Program-made: the position numbers and the translations under genes
Shown: one piece after another, positions 1 through 5,122 of the stretch
How positions within the stretch are numbered: the stretch's first letter is position 1
How the letters are laid out: every line of letters begins with the position of its first letter
Notes under the pieces: generated by a model
What the model was told of the DNA's origin: nothing
Database searches by the model: none
Seen by the model: the letters and a program-made list of their open reading frames with translations, nothing else
DNA from: Faecalimonas sp.
Lineage (GTDB): Bacteria; Bacillota; Clostridia; Lachnospirales; Lachnospiraceae
Length of the DNA: 5,122 nt
Direction: 5' to 3'
Assembly (NCBI GenBank): GCA_020024645.1
Contig: JAHHTN010000103.1
Span: 1-5,122, forward strand

Positions 1-1238
1 GAAATAACTATTTTGTCTTTAGCCGATTCGTCTGGAATATATCCTAATCTTTCAATCAAAAATCCTGACACTGTATCATAATTTTCTGTTTGAAGATTTA
101 AATTCATTTTATTATTCAAATCTTCCACTAACATTTTACCATCAACTAAATAATGATTTTTTTCTACTTCTATCACTTCAGGATGTACACAATCATTCTC
201 TTCGTTGATATCCCCAACAATTTCTTCTACAAGATCTTCAATTGTAATAATCCCAGATAACCCTCCATACTCATCTAGTAAGAGAGCCATTCTCTTTTGA
301 TTTTTCTGCATCTCCATAAACAATTCATCTGCCGCCTTGCTATCTGGAACAAAGTAAGGTTTTTGTAAAAGGGCACGTATATCCTGCTTAGAGTTTCCTT
401 TTTGCATTGCAATCATATAATCATTTATATGTAGAACCCCAATTATATTATCAATATTTTCCTCATAGATTGGAATTCTAGAATGTCTAGATTCTAATAT
501 CTCAACAACTTGCTCTTGAATAGATTCTTTAATATCAATTGCATATACTTCTCTTCTTGGAGTCATAATATCTCTTGCACATTTATCATCAAAAGAAAAG
601 ACTGATTTTAACATTTCACTTTCATGTTCTTCAATAACCCCTGTCATTCGACCTTTTTCAATTAAAGACTTAATTTCCTCTTCTGAAATATTTTCTTCTT
701 CCTCCTCCGTTTTCATACCTATTAGTCTCATAAATCCATTTGTAGATACCGAAAGTAACGATATAAATGGAGATAGAATACTAGATATATAATATATCGG
801 TTTCACTGTCAAAAAGCAAAATGCTTCCGCCTTTTGTAACGCAATTCGTTTAGGAACAAGTTCTCCAAAAACTAAATTGAAATACATTAATATAATTGTA
901 ACACCAAAAAAAGAGATTGTATCAGAATATGGTACTTGCAGCTGCTGCAACCATTCGCCCAATACTTTCGAAATTCCTGTTGCTGCTGACGCACTAGAAA
1001 AGAAACCTGCGCATGTAATAGCAACTTGAATTGTAGATAAAAATTTTGTAGAATCCGTAAATAATGACTGGATTAGTAACGCTTTCTTATTCCCTTCTTC
1101 AGCCAATCGGTGAATCTTGTTCTTATTCACTGAAACAACCGCTAATTCAGCTCCCGCAAAAAAAGCATTTACCAACGTTAGAATTACTAAGATAATTAAT
1201 TGTGTAAAAATTTGTGTCCCGTCAGGGTCTGTGTCCAT
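1..1238 (-). CDS. CNNM/CBS/CorC-domain (hemolysin-family) membrane transporter, partial
   Basis: The first 412 residues are visible; the frame is open to the window edge, so the C-terminus is missing. By family, this is a CNNM-type inner-membrane protein linked to magnesium or other divalent cation efflux; 'hemolysin' is a historical name. Residues about 10-160 form the DUF21/CNNM membrane domain, with hydrophobic segments near 10-34, 64-90, 106-124 and 137-160 and the typical NLVFGELVPKRIAL motif at 121-134. An acidic stretch (TEEEEEN, 177-183) leads into two CBS domains at about 222-343, with MTPRREV at 225, SRIPIYEE at 253 and MALLLDEYGGLSGIITIEDL at 317. The CorC_HlyC domain begins near 355 and is cut. 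Related proteins run about 420-450 residues, so little is lost. The ATG at 1238 has AGGAGG at 1253-1248, nine bases upstream. The exact substrate cannot be read from the sequence. Confidence 0.94.
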   Translation of the reverse strand, partial: MDTDPDGTQIFTQLIILVILTLVNAFFAGAELAVVSVNKNKIHRLAEEGNKKALLIQSLFTDSTKFLSTIQVAITCAGFFSSASAATGISKVLGEWLQQLQVPYSDTISFFGVTIILMYFNLVFGELVPKRIALQKAEAFCFLTVKPIYYISSILSPFISLLSVSTNGFMRLIGMKTEEEEENISEEEIKSLIEKGRMTGVIEEHESEMLKSVFSFDDKCARDIMTPRREVYAIDIKESIQEQVVEILESRHSRIPIYEENIDNIIGVLHINDYMIAMQKGNSKQDIRALLQKPYFVPDSKAADELFMEMQKNQKRMALLLDEYGGLSGIITIEDLVEEIVGDINEENDCVHPEVIEVEKNHYLVDGKMLVEDLNNKMNLNLQTENYDTVSGFLIERLGYIPDESAKDKIVI

Positions 1239-1276
1239 TAATCATTTCCTCCTAAAATAAATAAATTTTAAGATGG

Positions 1277-1305
1277 ATTATAGCATTCTCATTAATAATA
1301 TTCAA
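1277..1305 (-). promoter_or_regulatory. Housekeeping promoter for the CNNM transporter gene
   Basis: On the minus strand, TTGAAT (1305-1300, four of six consensus bases) is followed after exactly 17 bases by a perfect TATAAT (1282-1277). TGC just before the -10 box makes it an extended -10 element. Transcription would start near 1270, leaving a leader of roughly 30 bases that carries the AGGAGG. The promoter lies in the 84-base gap after the ATC hydrolase-like gene. No convincing terminator hairpin is seen in that gap, so read-through from upstream is also possible. Confidence 0.72.
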
Positions 1306-1322
1306 TATATATTTTATAAATT

Positions 1323-1916
1323 TTATTTTTTCCTCGAAAATCGAAAATCACATTTATCACCACCTGCAGCTAGGGTAGATGTTCTCTCCAAACGCATCCC
1401 CATAACCTCTGCAAACATATAATCCAATCTACAAAGATATTTGGCAAATTGTGGACAACTTTCATCGTGACAAAGTTTACAAATCCCACATTCTAAATAA
1501 TCATACCCCAAATCATATTCATCATTTCCAGGAAGTAATTCTACTACCCAGTCATTTTCATAGTGCCGTTCTTTAGTGCTCTCTGCCCACTTTTTTTGTT
1601 TTTCAATTCTCTTAGGAGCAAGATAGTGTTCTGCATCTCCCATAATGATGCAAAATATTCGACTATTACGCAATCCTTCAATTAAAATTGCAATATTTTC
1701 CTCCGGTGAAAGCTTATCCACCCGATTCATAGCAATAAACCATGCTGCTAATACATAAGCACTTAATAAAGTATTCTTTTTCCCAATATCTTTTGCATTA
1801 GACAAAATACGTTTATATTCTAACAAAATTTCTAGTCTGCATGGACGTGTCAACTTCTCTTTTCCTATCTGAAATAAAAATTTCCCCATAAGTTGTGTAG
1901 ATAAATTTTGCTTCAT
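1323..1916 (-). CDS. L-2-amino-thiazoline-4-carboxylic acid hydrolase family protein
   Basis: This 197-residue soluble protein matches, by remembered motif, the ATC hydrolase family. The founding enzyme opens the thiazoline ring of ATC on the way to L-cysteine in Pseudomonas; many anaerobe members have no tested function, so the substrate here is unproven. The C-terminal half carries the diagnostic signature: LECGICKLC at 141-149, C154, YLCRLDY at 160-166, then LERTSTLAAGGDKCDFRF at 176-193. Cysteines 143, 146, 149 and 154 form a CX2CX2CX4C pattern, with further cysteines at 162 and 189. The N-terminal half is mostly helical, with no signal peptide; the hydrophobic patch near 50-63 looks like a buried helix rather than a membrane segment. 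The ATG at 1916 has AGGAGG at 1930-1925, eight bases upstream. The gene has its own promoter and a candidate operator, so it is probably a regulated single-gene unit. A metal- or thiol-dependent role is possible but only inferred. Confidence 0.8.
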   Translation of the reverse strand: MKQNLSTQLMGKFLFQIGKEKLTRPCRLEILLEYKRILSNAKDIGKKNTLLSAYVLAAWFIAMNRVDKLSPEENIAILIEGLRNSRIFCIIMGDAEHYLAPKRIEKQKKWAESTKERHYENDWVVELLPGNDEYDLGYDYLECGICKLCHDESCPQFAKYLCRLDYMFAEVMGMRLERTSTLAAGGDKCDFRFSRKK

Positions 1917-1960
1917 TTACCTTTCCTCCTATATCTTTGAAATAAAAAAACACCGATGTG

Positions 1961-1976
1961 GTTAGTGCGAACTAAC
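1961..1976. promoter_or_regulatory. Candidate repressor operator of the ATC hydrolase-like gene
   Basis: GTTAGTGCGAACTAAC is a perfect 6-base inverted repeat (GTTAGT / ACTAAC) around GCGA; the central CG is also symmetric, so only one base pair of the 16 breaks symmetry. It begins four bases downstream of the -10 box and covers the predicted transcription start near 1973, where a bound dimer would block initiation. The size and symmetry suit a TetR- or MarR-type dimer, but no such regulator gene is in the window. It could instead form a short hairpin at the start of the transcript. Confidence 0.6.
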
Positions 1977-1979
1977 TTC

Positions 1980-2008
1980 ATCATATCATATAAACACATA
2001 TTTTTCAA
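1980..2008 (-). promoter_or_regulatory. Housekeeping promoter for the ATC hydrolase-like gene
   Basis: On the minus strand, TTGAAA (2008-2003) is followed after 17 bases by TATGAT (1985-1980); each box matches five or four consensus bases and the spacing is optimal. The predicted start, near 1973, falls inside the palindrome at 1961-1976. The leader of about 55 bases includes a run of seven T (1950-1944) before the ribosome binding site. Confidence 0.68.
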
Positions 2009-2055
2009 TTCAGTTTTTCTAACTCTGTTGATATTGTTATTCCAATTAGATGAAT

Positions 2056-2068
2056 GATATACTATATC
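2056..2068. repeat. Short perfect palindrome just after the anti-sigma gene
   Basis: GATATACTATATC is a 6-base inverted repeat around a single central base, one base past the TAG stop of the anti-sigma gene. It has no following T-run on the minus strand and is purely AT-rich in its arms apart from the end G/C, so it is a poor terminator. It may be chance in AT-rich DNA. No better transcript end for the sigma/anti-sigma operon is seen before 1980. Confidence 0.3.
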
Positions 2069-2069
2069 T

Positions 2070-3077
2070 CTATTCCCAGATATTCGATTTCACACTGTAT
2101 ACTGATACTGTTTTGATATTTGTCTTCTTTATATATTCTAAAATATCATCTCTCTGTCCAGAAATATAATATGCTTTTGTCTGCAACTTTTTAAGTGTTT
2201 TAGCATCTTCATAACACGCTTTTATTTCCTCAGTTCCCTCTGCCCAAACTGTAGAACGATATGGAAGGTCAAGCGAATTCCATATATCTGAATAGTTAAC
2301 AAGATTTTTTAGATTTTCCACATAAACTTTCAAAAGTTTCTCCTCGTCCATCTTTTCTCTATCATCAGATGCTTCAAATATTGCTGTTCTCCAAAGATTT
2401 AATCCTCCTTGAAATCCCTTCTTGTTAGGATGATACACTTCAATCCAATCTAGACTAACTTTTTCATTTCTCAATTGTTCCACATCTCTTTCCATATTTT
2501 CTGAAATAGCAAGACTAATCTCTGCTGATTTTGGTAATTTTTCCATCTCTTGAATCAATTGTTCTATCTCTTCTTTTGTTTTAACATTCTCAAACTCACC
2601 TAATCTCGTGATCAGAAGCCTTTCTGGATCTTGCCAATTTTTATATTTTCCCTGTTCCAAATCCACCCACACATTTTCAACTCCAATTTCACGTTTTTTA
2701 AAATTATCTGTGGCAGAAATTCCCAATTTGTATCTTCCAAAACCTTTTTTCTTCACTTGAATATTATTGATTTCAACATATGGCCTAGTAACATCATAAT
2801 AATCTCGCATAACAGAAAGAAACTTTTGATCCTTTTCTAACTTTTGAGGATTCAAATAAAAAGCATTCATGCAAGGGCTAATCAACAAAAATAGAATCAC
2901 TAATACAGCCAAAATAGCTACTACTGTCTTCGCCGCAATTCTTCTTATTTTTCTATTGATATATCTCTCTATCTTTTTTTCAAAATCTATCTCTTGTTCT
3001 GGAACAGATTCTACAAGCATTTCTAATTCTTGATCAAGTGATTTTTCTGTTAAACTATTGTTATTTTTTTCAACCAT
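2070..3077 (-). CDS. Membrane-anchored anti-sigma factor / sigma-factor regulator (Sigma_reg type)
   Basis: This 335-residue protein is encoded directly after the ECF sigma gene and most likely holds that sigma factor at the membrane until a signal releases it. Residues 1-48 are charged and would face the cytoplasm, where they could bind the sigma factor. A single membrane segment lies at about 49-68 (TVVAILAVLVILFLLIS), preceded by basic NRKIRRIAAK. The rest, about 70-335, should be extracytoplasmic. The layout resembles the Sigma_reg_N and Sigma_reg_C pair of Firmicute sigma regulators: SAEISLAISENM near 184, SLDWIEVYHP near 208 and the terminal KAYYISGQRDDILEYI at 301-316. No zinc-binding anti-sigma motif is seen. 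The start at 3077 is preferred over an in-frame ATG at 3158: it has AGGAGG seven bases upstream, and its ATG overlaps the sigma stop as TAATG, which indicates translational coupling. The extended version would overlap the sigma gene by 82 bases and add a low-complexity, unrelated N-terminus. Confidence 0.85.
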   Translation of the reverse strand: MVEKNNNSLTEKSLDQELEMLVESVPEQEIDFEKKIERYINRKIRRIAAKTVVAILAVLVILFLLISPCMNAFYLNPQKLEKDQKFLSVMRDYYDVTRPYVEINNIQVKKKGFGRYKLGISATDNFKKREIGVENVWVDLEQGKYKNWQDPERLLITRLGEFENVKTKEEIEQLIQEMEKLPKSAEISLAISENMERDVEQLRNEKVSLDWIEVYHPNKKGFQGGLNLWRTAIFEASDDREKMDEEKLLKVYVENLKNLVNYSDIWNSLDLPYRSTVWAEGTEEIKACYEDAKTLKKLQTKAYYISGQRDDILEYIKKTNIKTVSVYSVKSNIWE

Positions 3078-3571
3078 TATAATTCCTCCTTTATTATTTG
3101 AAGTAACTGCTTCTTTGCTCGAGATCGAATCTGACGAACATTTTCTTTTGTCAGGCAATGTTCCTGCGCAATCTCTTCATCAGATAAATGAAAATACACA
3201 CTCTCCATCAATATAACTTTTTGTTTTATAGGTAGTTTTTGTATCGCCAAAAATAGATTCCTTCGTTCCTCTTCTCGAATGATCTGTTCTAAAATTGCAT
3301 CATCTTCACTTTTTTTCTCCAAAAATGGCTGTTCATCTCCTAATAGAGATTCCTTCTTCCGTTTTCTCAACATACTAATAAATTCATTTCTTAATACTTT
3401 AATTAGCCAAGTTTTTAAACTTCCTGTGTGTTCATATGAAAGAAAGGCTTTGACAAAAGTTTCCTGAAGAAGCTCCTCCGCATCTTGCACATTGTTCGTG
3501 AGAGAAAGTGCATACAAAAACATTGGTTTGTAATATAATTCATAAATCTGTTTCCATTCATTTTGCCCCAT
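3077..3571 (-). CDS. ECF-type RNA polymerase sigma factor (sigma-70 family)
   Basis: This 164-residue protein has the two-domain build of an extracytoplasmic-function sigma factor, which directs RNA polymerase to a small stress or envelope regulon. Sigma region 2 spans about 6-73: DAEELLQETFVKAF at 30-43 is the region 2.2/2.3 core-binding signature, and LKTWLIKVLRNEFISMLRKRK at 52-72 includes the -10-contacting region 2.4. A variable charged linker (about 74-104) leads to region 4 at about 105-160, with LPIKQKVIL at 113 and a helix-turn-helix (LSDEEIAQEHCLTKENVRQI) at 129-148 that would contact the -35 element. Region 3 is absent, as expected. The ATG at 3571 has AGGAGG at 3583-3578, six bases upstream. 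Its last codons (KEEL) contain the Shine-Dalgarno of the anti-sigma gene, which begins in its stop codon. A matching ECF promoter lies 48 bases upstream of the start, so it is probably autoregulated. The ECF subgroup cannot be fixed by eye. Confidence 0.95.
   Translation of the reverse strand: MGQNEWKQIYELYYKPMFLYALSLTNNVQDAEELLQETFVKAFLSYEHTGSLKTWLIKVLRNEFISMLRKRKKESLLGDEQPFLEKKSEDDAILEQIIREEERRNLFLAIQKLPIKQKVILMESVYFHLSDEEIAQEHCLTKENVRQIRSRAKKQLLQIIKEEL
3085..3092 (-). promoter_or_regulatory. Ribosome binding site of the anti-sigma gene, inside the sigma gene
   Basis: AAAGGAGG on the minus strand lies inside the last sigma codons and is seven bases from the ATG at 3077. This placement fixes the start of the anti-sigma gene at the TAATG overlap rather than at the upstream in-frame ATG at 3158. 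Confidence 0.85.
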
Positions 3572-3618
3572 ACACTTCCTCCTCTCAACTCCAAAATTTA
3601 TACACCTTTTACTAATAA

Positions 3619-3644
3619 AACGTTTATACTAACATTTTGTGACA
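3619..3644 (-). promoter_or_regulatory. Candidate ECF-sigma promoter of the sigma/anti-sigma operon
   Basis: On the minus strand, TGTCAC (3644-3639) is followed after exactly 16 bases by CGTT (3622-3619). This is the layout of ECF promoters, where a conserved -35 with a GTCAC or AAC core is separated by about 16 bases from a CGT-type -10. It sits 48 bases from the sigma ATG, giving a leader of about 40 bases. No good -35/-10 pair for the housekeeping sigma factor is seen here; a TATAAA at 3628-3623 lacks a partner. Recognition by the sigma factor it drives is inference. Confidence 0.55.
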
Positions 3645-3645
3645 G

Positions 3646-3667
3646 TTTTTTATAAATTTATAAAAAA
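3646..3667. repeat. 22-base perfect AT-only palindrome next to the ECF -35 box
   Basis: TTTTTTATAAA is followed immediately by its exact reverse complement TTTATAAAAAA. It ends two bases before the -35 box at 3644. With no G or C it is unlikely to be a terminator. Its A- and T-tracts could act as an UP element for RNA polymerase alpha subunits, or as a protein site; chance symmetry in AT-rich DNA is also possible. Confidence 0.5.
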
Positions 3668-3689
3668 TATATTTCTAATTATACAACAA

Positions 3690-3720
3690 CATCCAAAGGG
3701 CTGTATATGCTCTTTGGATG
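3690..3720 (-). terminator. Rho-independent terminator after the XRE membrane regulator
   Basis: The arms CATCCAAAG and CTTTGGATG pair perfectly over nine bases. A G-U, a G-C and a further closing pair extend the stem to 12 around a 7-base loop (ATATACA on the minus strand). On the minus strand the stem is flanked by AATAG and by TTGTTGTATAATT, a moderately T-rich tail. It lies 36 bases past the stop of the XRE gene and before the sigma promoter, so it separates the two units. On the plus strand the tail is poor. Confidence 0.75.
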
Positions 3721-3755
3721 CTATTCCTTTAACCTTATTTAACTCTATTTAAAAA

Positions 3756-4754
3756 TCATTTTCGAAACACTGAACTGATTCCAATAACCGCACCATAAAA
3801 TACTGCTGCAACTGGCCAAATAATCCATGTTTTTTCCCAATCTCTAGTAATAAAACTCCATCCTAAGTAGATTGCAGTCACGGTACACCAGTAAATTGTA
3901 GACAACACATCATTTTTCTCGTTTTCTTGTTTCTTTCTTCTTGTATAATCTCCCTCTTCTAAAAGTTTTTGAAAGCCACCATAGATTATTCCTGTAGAAA
4001 CGATTAAGAATACTCCTACTGCAACTAAAATTAAGCAAAGGTCAACACCAATTATTACTAACATTTCTCCTTTACTCGATATTCCTAACACCATAATAGG
4101 AACTGCACTGAGAATACAAAGAACAATACCAATTGCAAGTTTTCGACTATGTGTGCCCTCATATTTGTATTTTTCTTTTTCCACCATTCCCCTTACACCA
4201 TAAGCAAGTTCTATAGGTTCACGTTCAAGGTACTCATACATTCCCAACTTTCTTCCATAAGTTAGAAAAATAGCAACTGCCACTGCAACCATTACTAACA
4301 GTACTGTTACACCAACTCCCACTGCAAATGTTTCGGAAATGGCATATCCGCCCTCCTCATCTGATAATCCTGCAAGCCCAATCAAAAGCACTGGTGATAA
4401 AATACAAATGGATACGCCCAATGCAATTTTAGAAGTAACATTTTTCAAAAGATTCAAATATTCATTCGCAGTTTCTATAGACACTGTCTGTATATTTTCT
4501 TCTATACTATCTTCTAAACTGTTTTCTATTATAACTTCCTCCTCTTTTTCATCTCCAAAAGAGTCCTTTAAAAGATAATCTGTACTCACACCAAAAATAT
4601 TGCTCATCTTAATGATCTTATCCAAATCTGGAATCGTCGATGCACTTTCCCATTTTGAAACAGCTTGCCTTGAAACTCCTAACTGATTTGAAAGTTCTTC
4701 TTGTGACCAACCATTCTTCTTTCGTAAATCTGCAATTTTATCTGCTAAAATCAT
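3756..4754 (-). CDS. XRE-family helix-turn-helix regulator with six membrane segments
   Basis: This 332-residue protein joins a DNA-binding domain to a membrane domain. Residues about 4-60 are a Cro/C1-type (HTH_3) domain: LRKKNGWSQEELSNQLGVSR at 10-29, then QAVSKWESASTIPDLDKI at 30-47, both highly typical. An acidic linker (GDEKEEE, 67-73) follows. Hydrophobic segments are predicted at about 110-130, 142-166, 205-225, 231-255, 284-302 and 309-328, so the protein should sit in the cytoplasmic membrane with its DNA-binding end inside. The cytoplasmic loop near 168-204 and the basic one at 271-280 (TRRKKQENEK) are charged. Such membrane XRE proteins are common in Lachnospiraceae but mostly uncharacterised; a membrane-sensing transcription factor is the likely role. 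The ATG at 4754 is chosen because AAGGAGG lies seven bases upstream; an in-frame GTG at 4775 adds seven residues but has only a weak site. A palindrome on the predicted transcription start suggests autoregulation. Confidence 0.88.
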   Translation of the reverse strand: MILADKIADLRKKNGWSQEELSNQLGVSRQAVSKWESASTIPDLDKIIKMSNIFGVSTDYLLKDSFGDEKEEEVIIENSLEDSIEENIQTVSIETANEYLNLLKNVTSKIALGVSICILSPVLLIGLAGLSDEEGGYAISETFAVGVGVTVLLVMVAVAVAIFLTYGRKLGMYEYLEREPIELAYGVRGMVEKEKYKYEGTHSRKLAIGIVLCILSAVPIMVLGISSKGEMLVIIGVDLCLILVAVGVFLIVSTGIIYGGFQKLLEEGDYTRRKKQENEKNDVLSTIYWCTVTAIYLGWSFITRDWEKTWIIWPVAAVFYGAVIGISSVFRK

Positions 4755-4761
4755 GCTTCTC

Positions 4762-4768
4762 CCTCCTT
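4762..4768 (-). promoter_or_regulatory. Ribosome binding site fixing the XRE gene start
   Basis: AAGGAGG on the minus strand is seven bases from the ATG at 4754. It would lie inside the coding region if the GTG at 4775 were the start, so it argues for the shorter protein that begins MILADKIADL, the usual start position for this domain. Confidence 0.82.
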
Positions 4769-4787
4769 CATACACTTCTTCTCTCTC

Positions 4788-4800
4788 TTAAGCATCTTAA
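4788..4800. promoter_or_regulatory. Candidate operator on the XRE gene transcription start
   Basis: TTAAGCATCTTAA is a perfect 5-base inverted repeat around three bases. It shares one base with the -10 box (4805-4800), and its centre at 4794 falls on the predicted transcription start. Short palindromes of this size at the start site are typical of XRE/Cro-type autorepressors, so binding by the downstream XRE protein is a reasonable inference. Confidence 0.45.
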
Positions 4801-4828
4801 ACATAGCAAATTTAACGGTTGCAAACAA
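4800..4828 (-). promoter_or_regulatory. Probable promoter of the XRE membrane regulator gene
   Basis: On the minus strand, TTGTTT (4828-4823) is followed after 17 bases by TATGTT (4805-4800). TGC before the -10 makes it an extended -10 element that could offset the weak boxes. Transcription would start near 4793, with a purine-rich leader of about 38 bases. A TTGACA at 4853-4848 is a perfect -35 on its own but has no usable -10 at 16-18 bases. Confidence 0.48.
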
Positions 4829-4831
4829 GCA

Positions 4832-4853
4832 TTTACACCTTGAAATGTGTCAA
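4832..4853. promoter_or_regulatory. Imperfect inverted repeat, possible Crp/Fnr-type site
   Basis: TTTACAC and GTGTCAA face each other across eight bases; six of seven positions are symmetric. A total length of 22 bases is the usual size of a Crp/Fnr-family site. It lies between the Crp-like gene and the XRE gene, centred about 50 bases upstream of the predicted XRE transcription start. It could be an activator site for the neighbouring Crp-like protein, but the half-sites do not match a Crp or Fnr consensus I know well. Confidence 0.35.
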
Positions 4854-4888
4854 CCAACAGTTTACATTCTGTTTTTTATGACATTTTA

Positions 4889-5122
4889 TCACTCTTTCAG
4901 TAAAATACGATTTCTCTCATACTTAATTATACCGTCTTTTTGCATTTTAGAAAGTTCATTGCACATAGCGCTACGATCGACATTTAAATAATCTGCCAAC
5001 TGTTGACGATTATACGGAATGAAAAATAAATTACTTCCCTCATGCTTTGCACATTCTGAAAAATAAGACATCAATCTCCCTCTCACAGATTTAGAACTGG
5101 TATGTTGCATTCTTTGAGAAAG
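4889..5122 (-). CDS. Crp/Fnr-family transcription regulator, C-terminal part
   Basis: The last 77 residues are visible and the frame stays open to the right edge, so the N-terminal cyclic-nucleotide-binding-like sensor domain is outside. An internal ATG at 5110 is not the real start: the in-frame residues before it (LSQR) continue the helix, and no ribosome binding site precedes it. The segment KSVRGRLMSYFSE (visible residues 11-23) is the end of the dimer helix and hinge leading to the DNA-binding domain. IPYNRQQLADYLNVDRSAMC at 35-54 and NELSKMQKDGIIKYERNRIL after it make the winged helix-turn-helix; NRQQLADYLNVDRSAM is typical of clostridial members. A cysteine occurs where serine is common after DRSAM. 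Which signal it senses cannot be told without the N-terminus. The gene is followed by 134 bases of regulatory DNA before the XRE start, without a convincing terminator. Confidence 0.87.
   Translation of the reverse strand, partial: LSQRMQHTSSKSVRGRLMSYFSECAKHEGSNLFFIPYNRQQLADYLNVDRSAMCNELSKMQKDGIIKYERNRILLKE

Noticed and set aside
1239..1322. A terminator for the ATC hydrolase-like gene.
   Set aside because: Only a TCG/CGA mini-stem at the gene end and AT-rich runs are present; the gap is better explained by the CNNM promoter.
2631..2840. Plus-strand open frame of 69 codons.
   Set aside because: It lies wholly inside the anti-sigma gene, lacks a ribosome binding site and has the phenylalanine/isoleucine-rich composition of an antisense shadow.
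4339..4578. Plus-strand open frame of 79 codons.
   Set aside because: It is antisense to the XRE membrane protein gene, has no domain likeness and no ribosome binding site.
4751..4795. A 14-codon open frame upstream of the XRE gene (ATG at 4795, stop overlapping the XRE start as ATGA).
   Set aside because: It would begin almost at the predicted transcription start without a ribosome binding site, and its lysine/glutamate-rich product simply reflects the purine-rich leader.
4825..4853. Perfect TTGACA (4853-4848) as the -35 of the XRE promoter.
   Set aside because: At 16-18 bases the -10 would read TGCTTG, GCTTGT or CTTGTT, none acceptable; the box is better explained as part of the inverted repeat.
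4856..4873. Inverted repeat AACAG / CTGTT after the Crp-like gene as a terminator.
   Set aside because: The stem is only five pairs with an 8-base loop and there is no T-run on the minus strand after it.

Overview
The window is AT-rich, and every gene lies on the minus strand. Each visible start has a strong AGGAGG-type ribosome binding site. Low GC, this Shine-Dalgarno style and the protein families point to a Firmicute. An anaerobic clostridium, probably Lachnospiraceae, fits best, but that is inference from family resemblance. No RNA gene, insertion sequence, phage gene or CRISPR array is visible. No gene-free stretch exceeds about 185 bases.

In transcription order (right to left) there are six genes. 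(1) The C-terminal end of a Crp/Fnr-type transcription factor (5122 to 4889), cut by the right edge. (2) A regulator with an N-terminal XRE helix-turn-helix and six predicted membrane segments (4754 to 3756), followed by a rho-independent terminator at 3720-3690. (3) An ECF-type sigma factor (3571 to 3077). (4) Its membrane-anchored anti-sigma/regulator protein (3077 to 2070), which starts inside the sigma stop codon. (5) A small cysteine-rich protein of the L-2-amino-thiazoline-4-carboxylate (ATC) hydrolase family (1916 to 1323). (6) A CNNM/CBS/CorC 'hemolysin-family' membrane transporter (1238 to beyond base 1), cut by the left edge.

The genes look like separate small regulatory or transport units rather than one pathway. 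The sigma/anti-sigma pair is a translationally coupled signalling module. It has a candidate ECF-type promoter (TGTCAC, 16 bases, CGTT) directly upstream, which suggests autoregulation. The ATC hydrolase-like gene and the CNNM gene each have a good housekeeping promoter with a 17-base spacer. A 16-base near-perfect palindrome sits on the predicted transcription start of the ATC hydrolase-like gene and looks like a repressor operator. The XRE membrane protein gene has a 13-base palindrome on its predicted start and a second, Crp-like inverted repeat upstream.

Nothing here is clearly a new multi-gene system. The most interesting points are the regulatory sites: the ECF promoter with an adjoining 22-base AT palindrome, the ATC hydrolase operator, and the two palindromes between the Crp-like and XRE genes. 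Two gene starts differ from the longest open frame. The anti-sigma protein starts at 3077 rather than 3158, and the XRE protein at 4754 rather than at an in-frame GTG at 4775. Both choices rest on ribosome binding sites.
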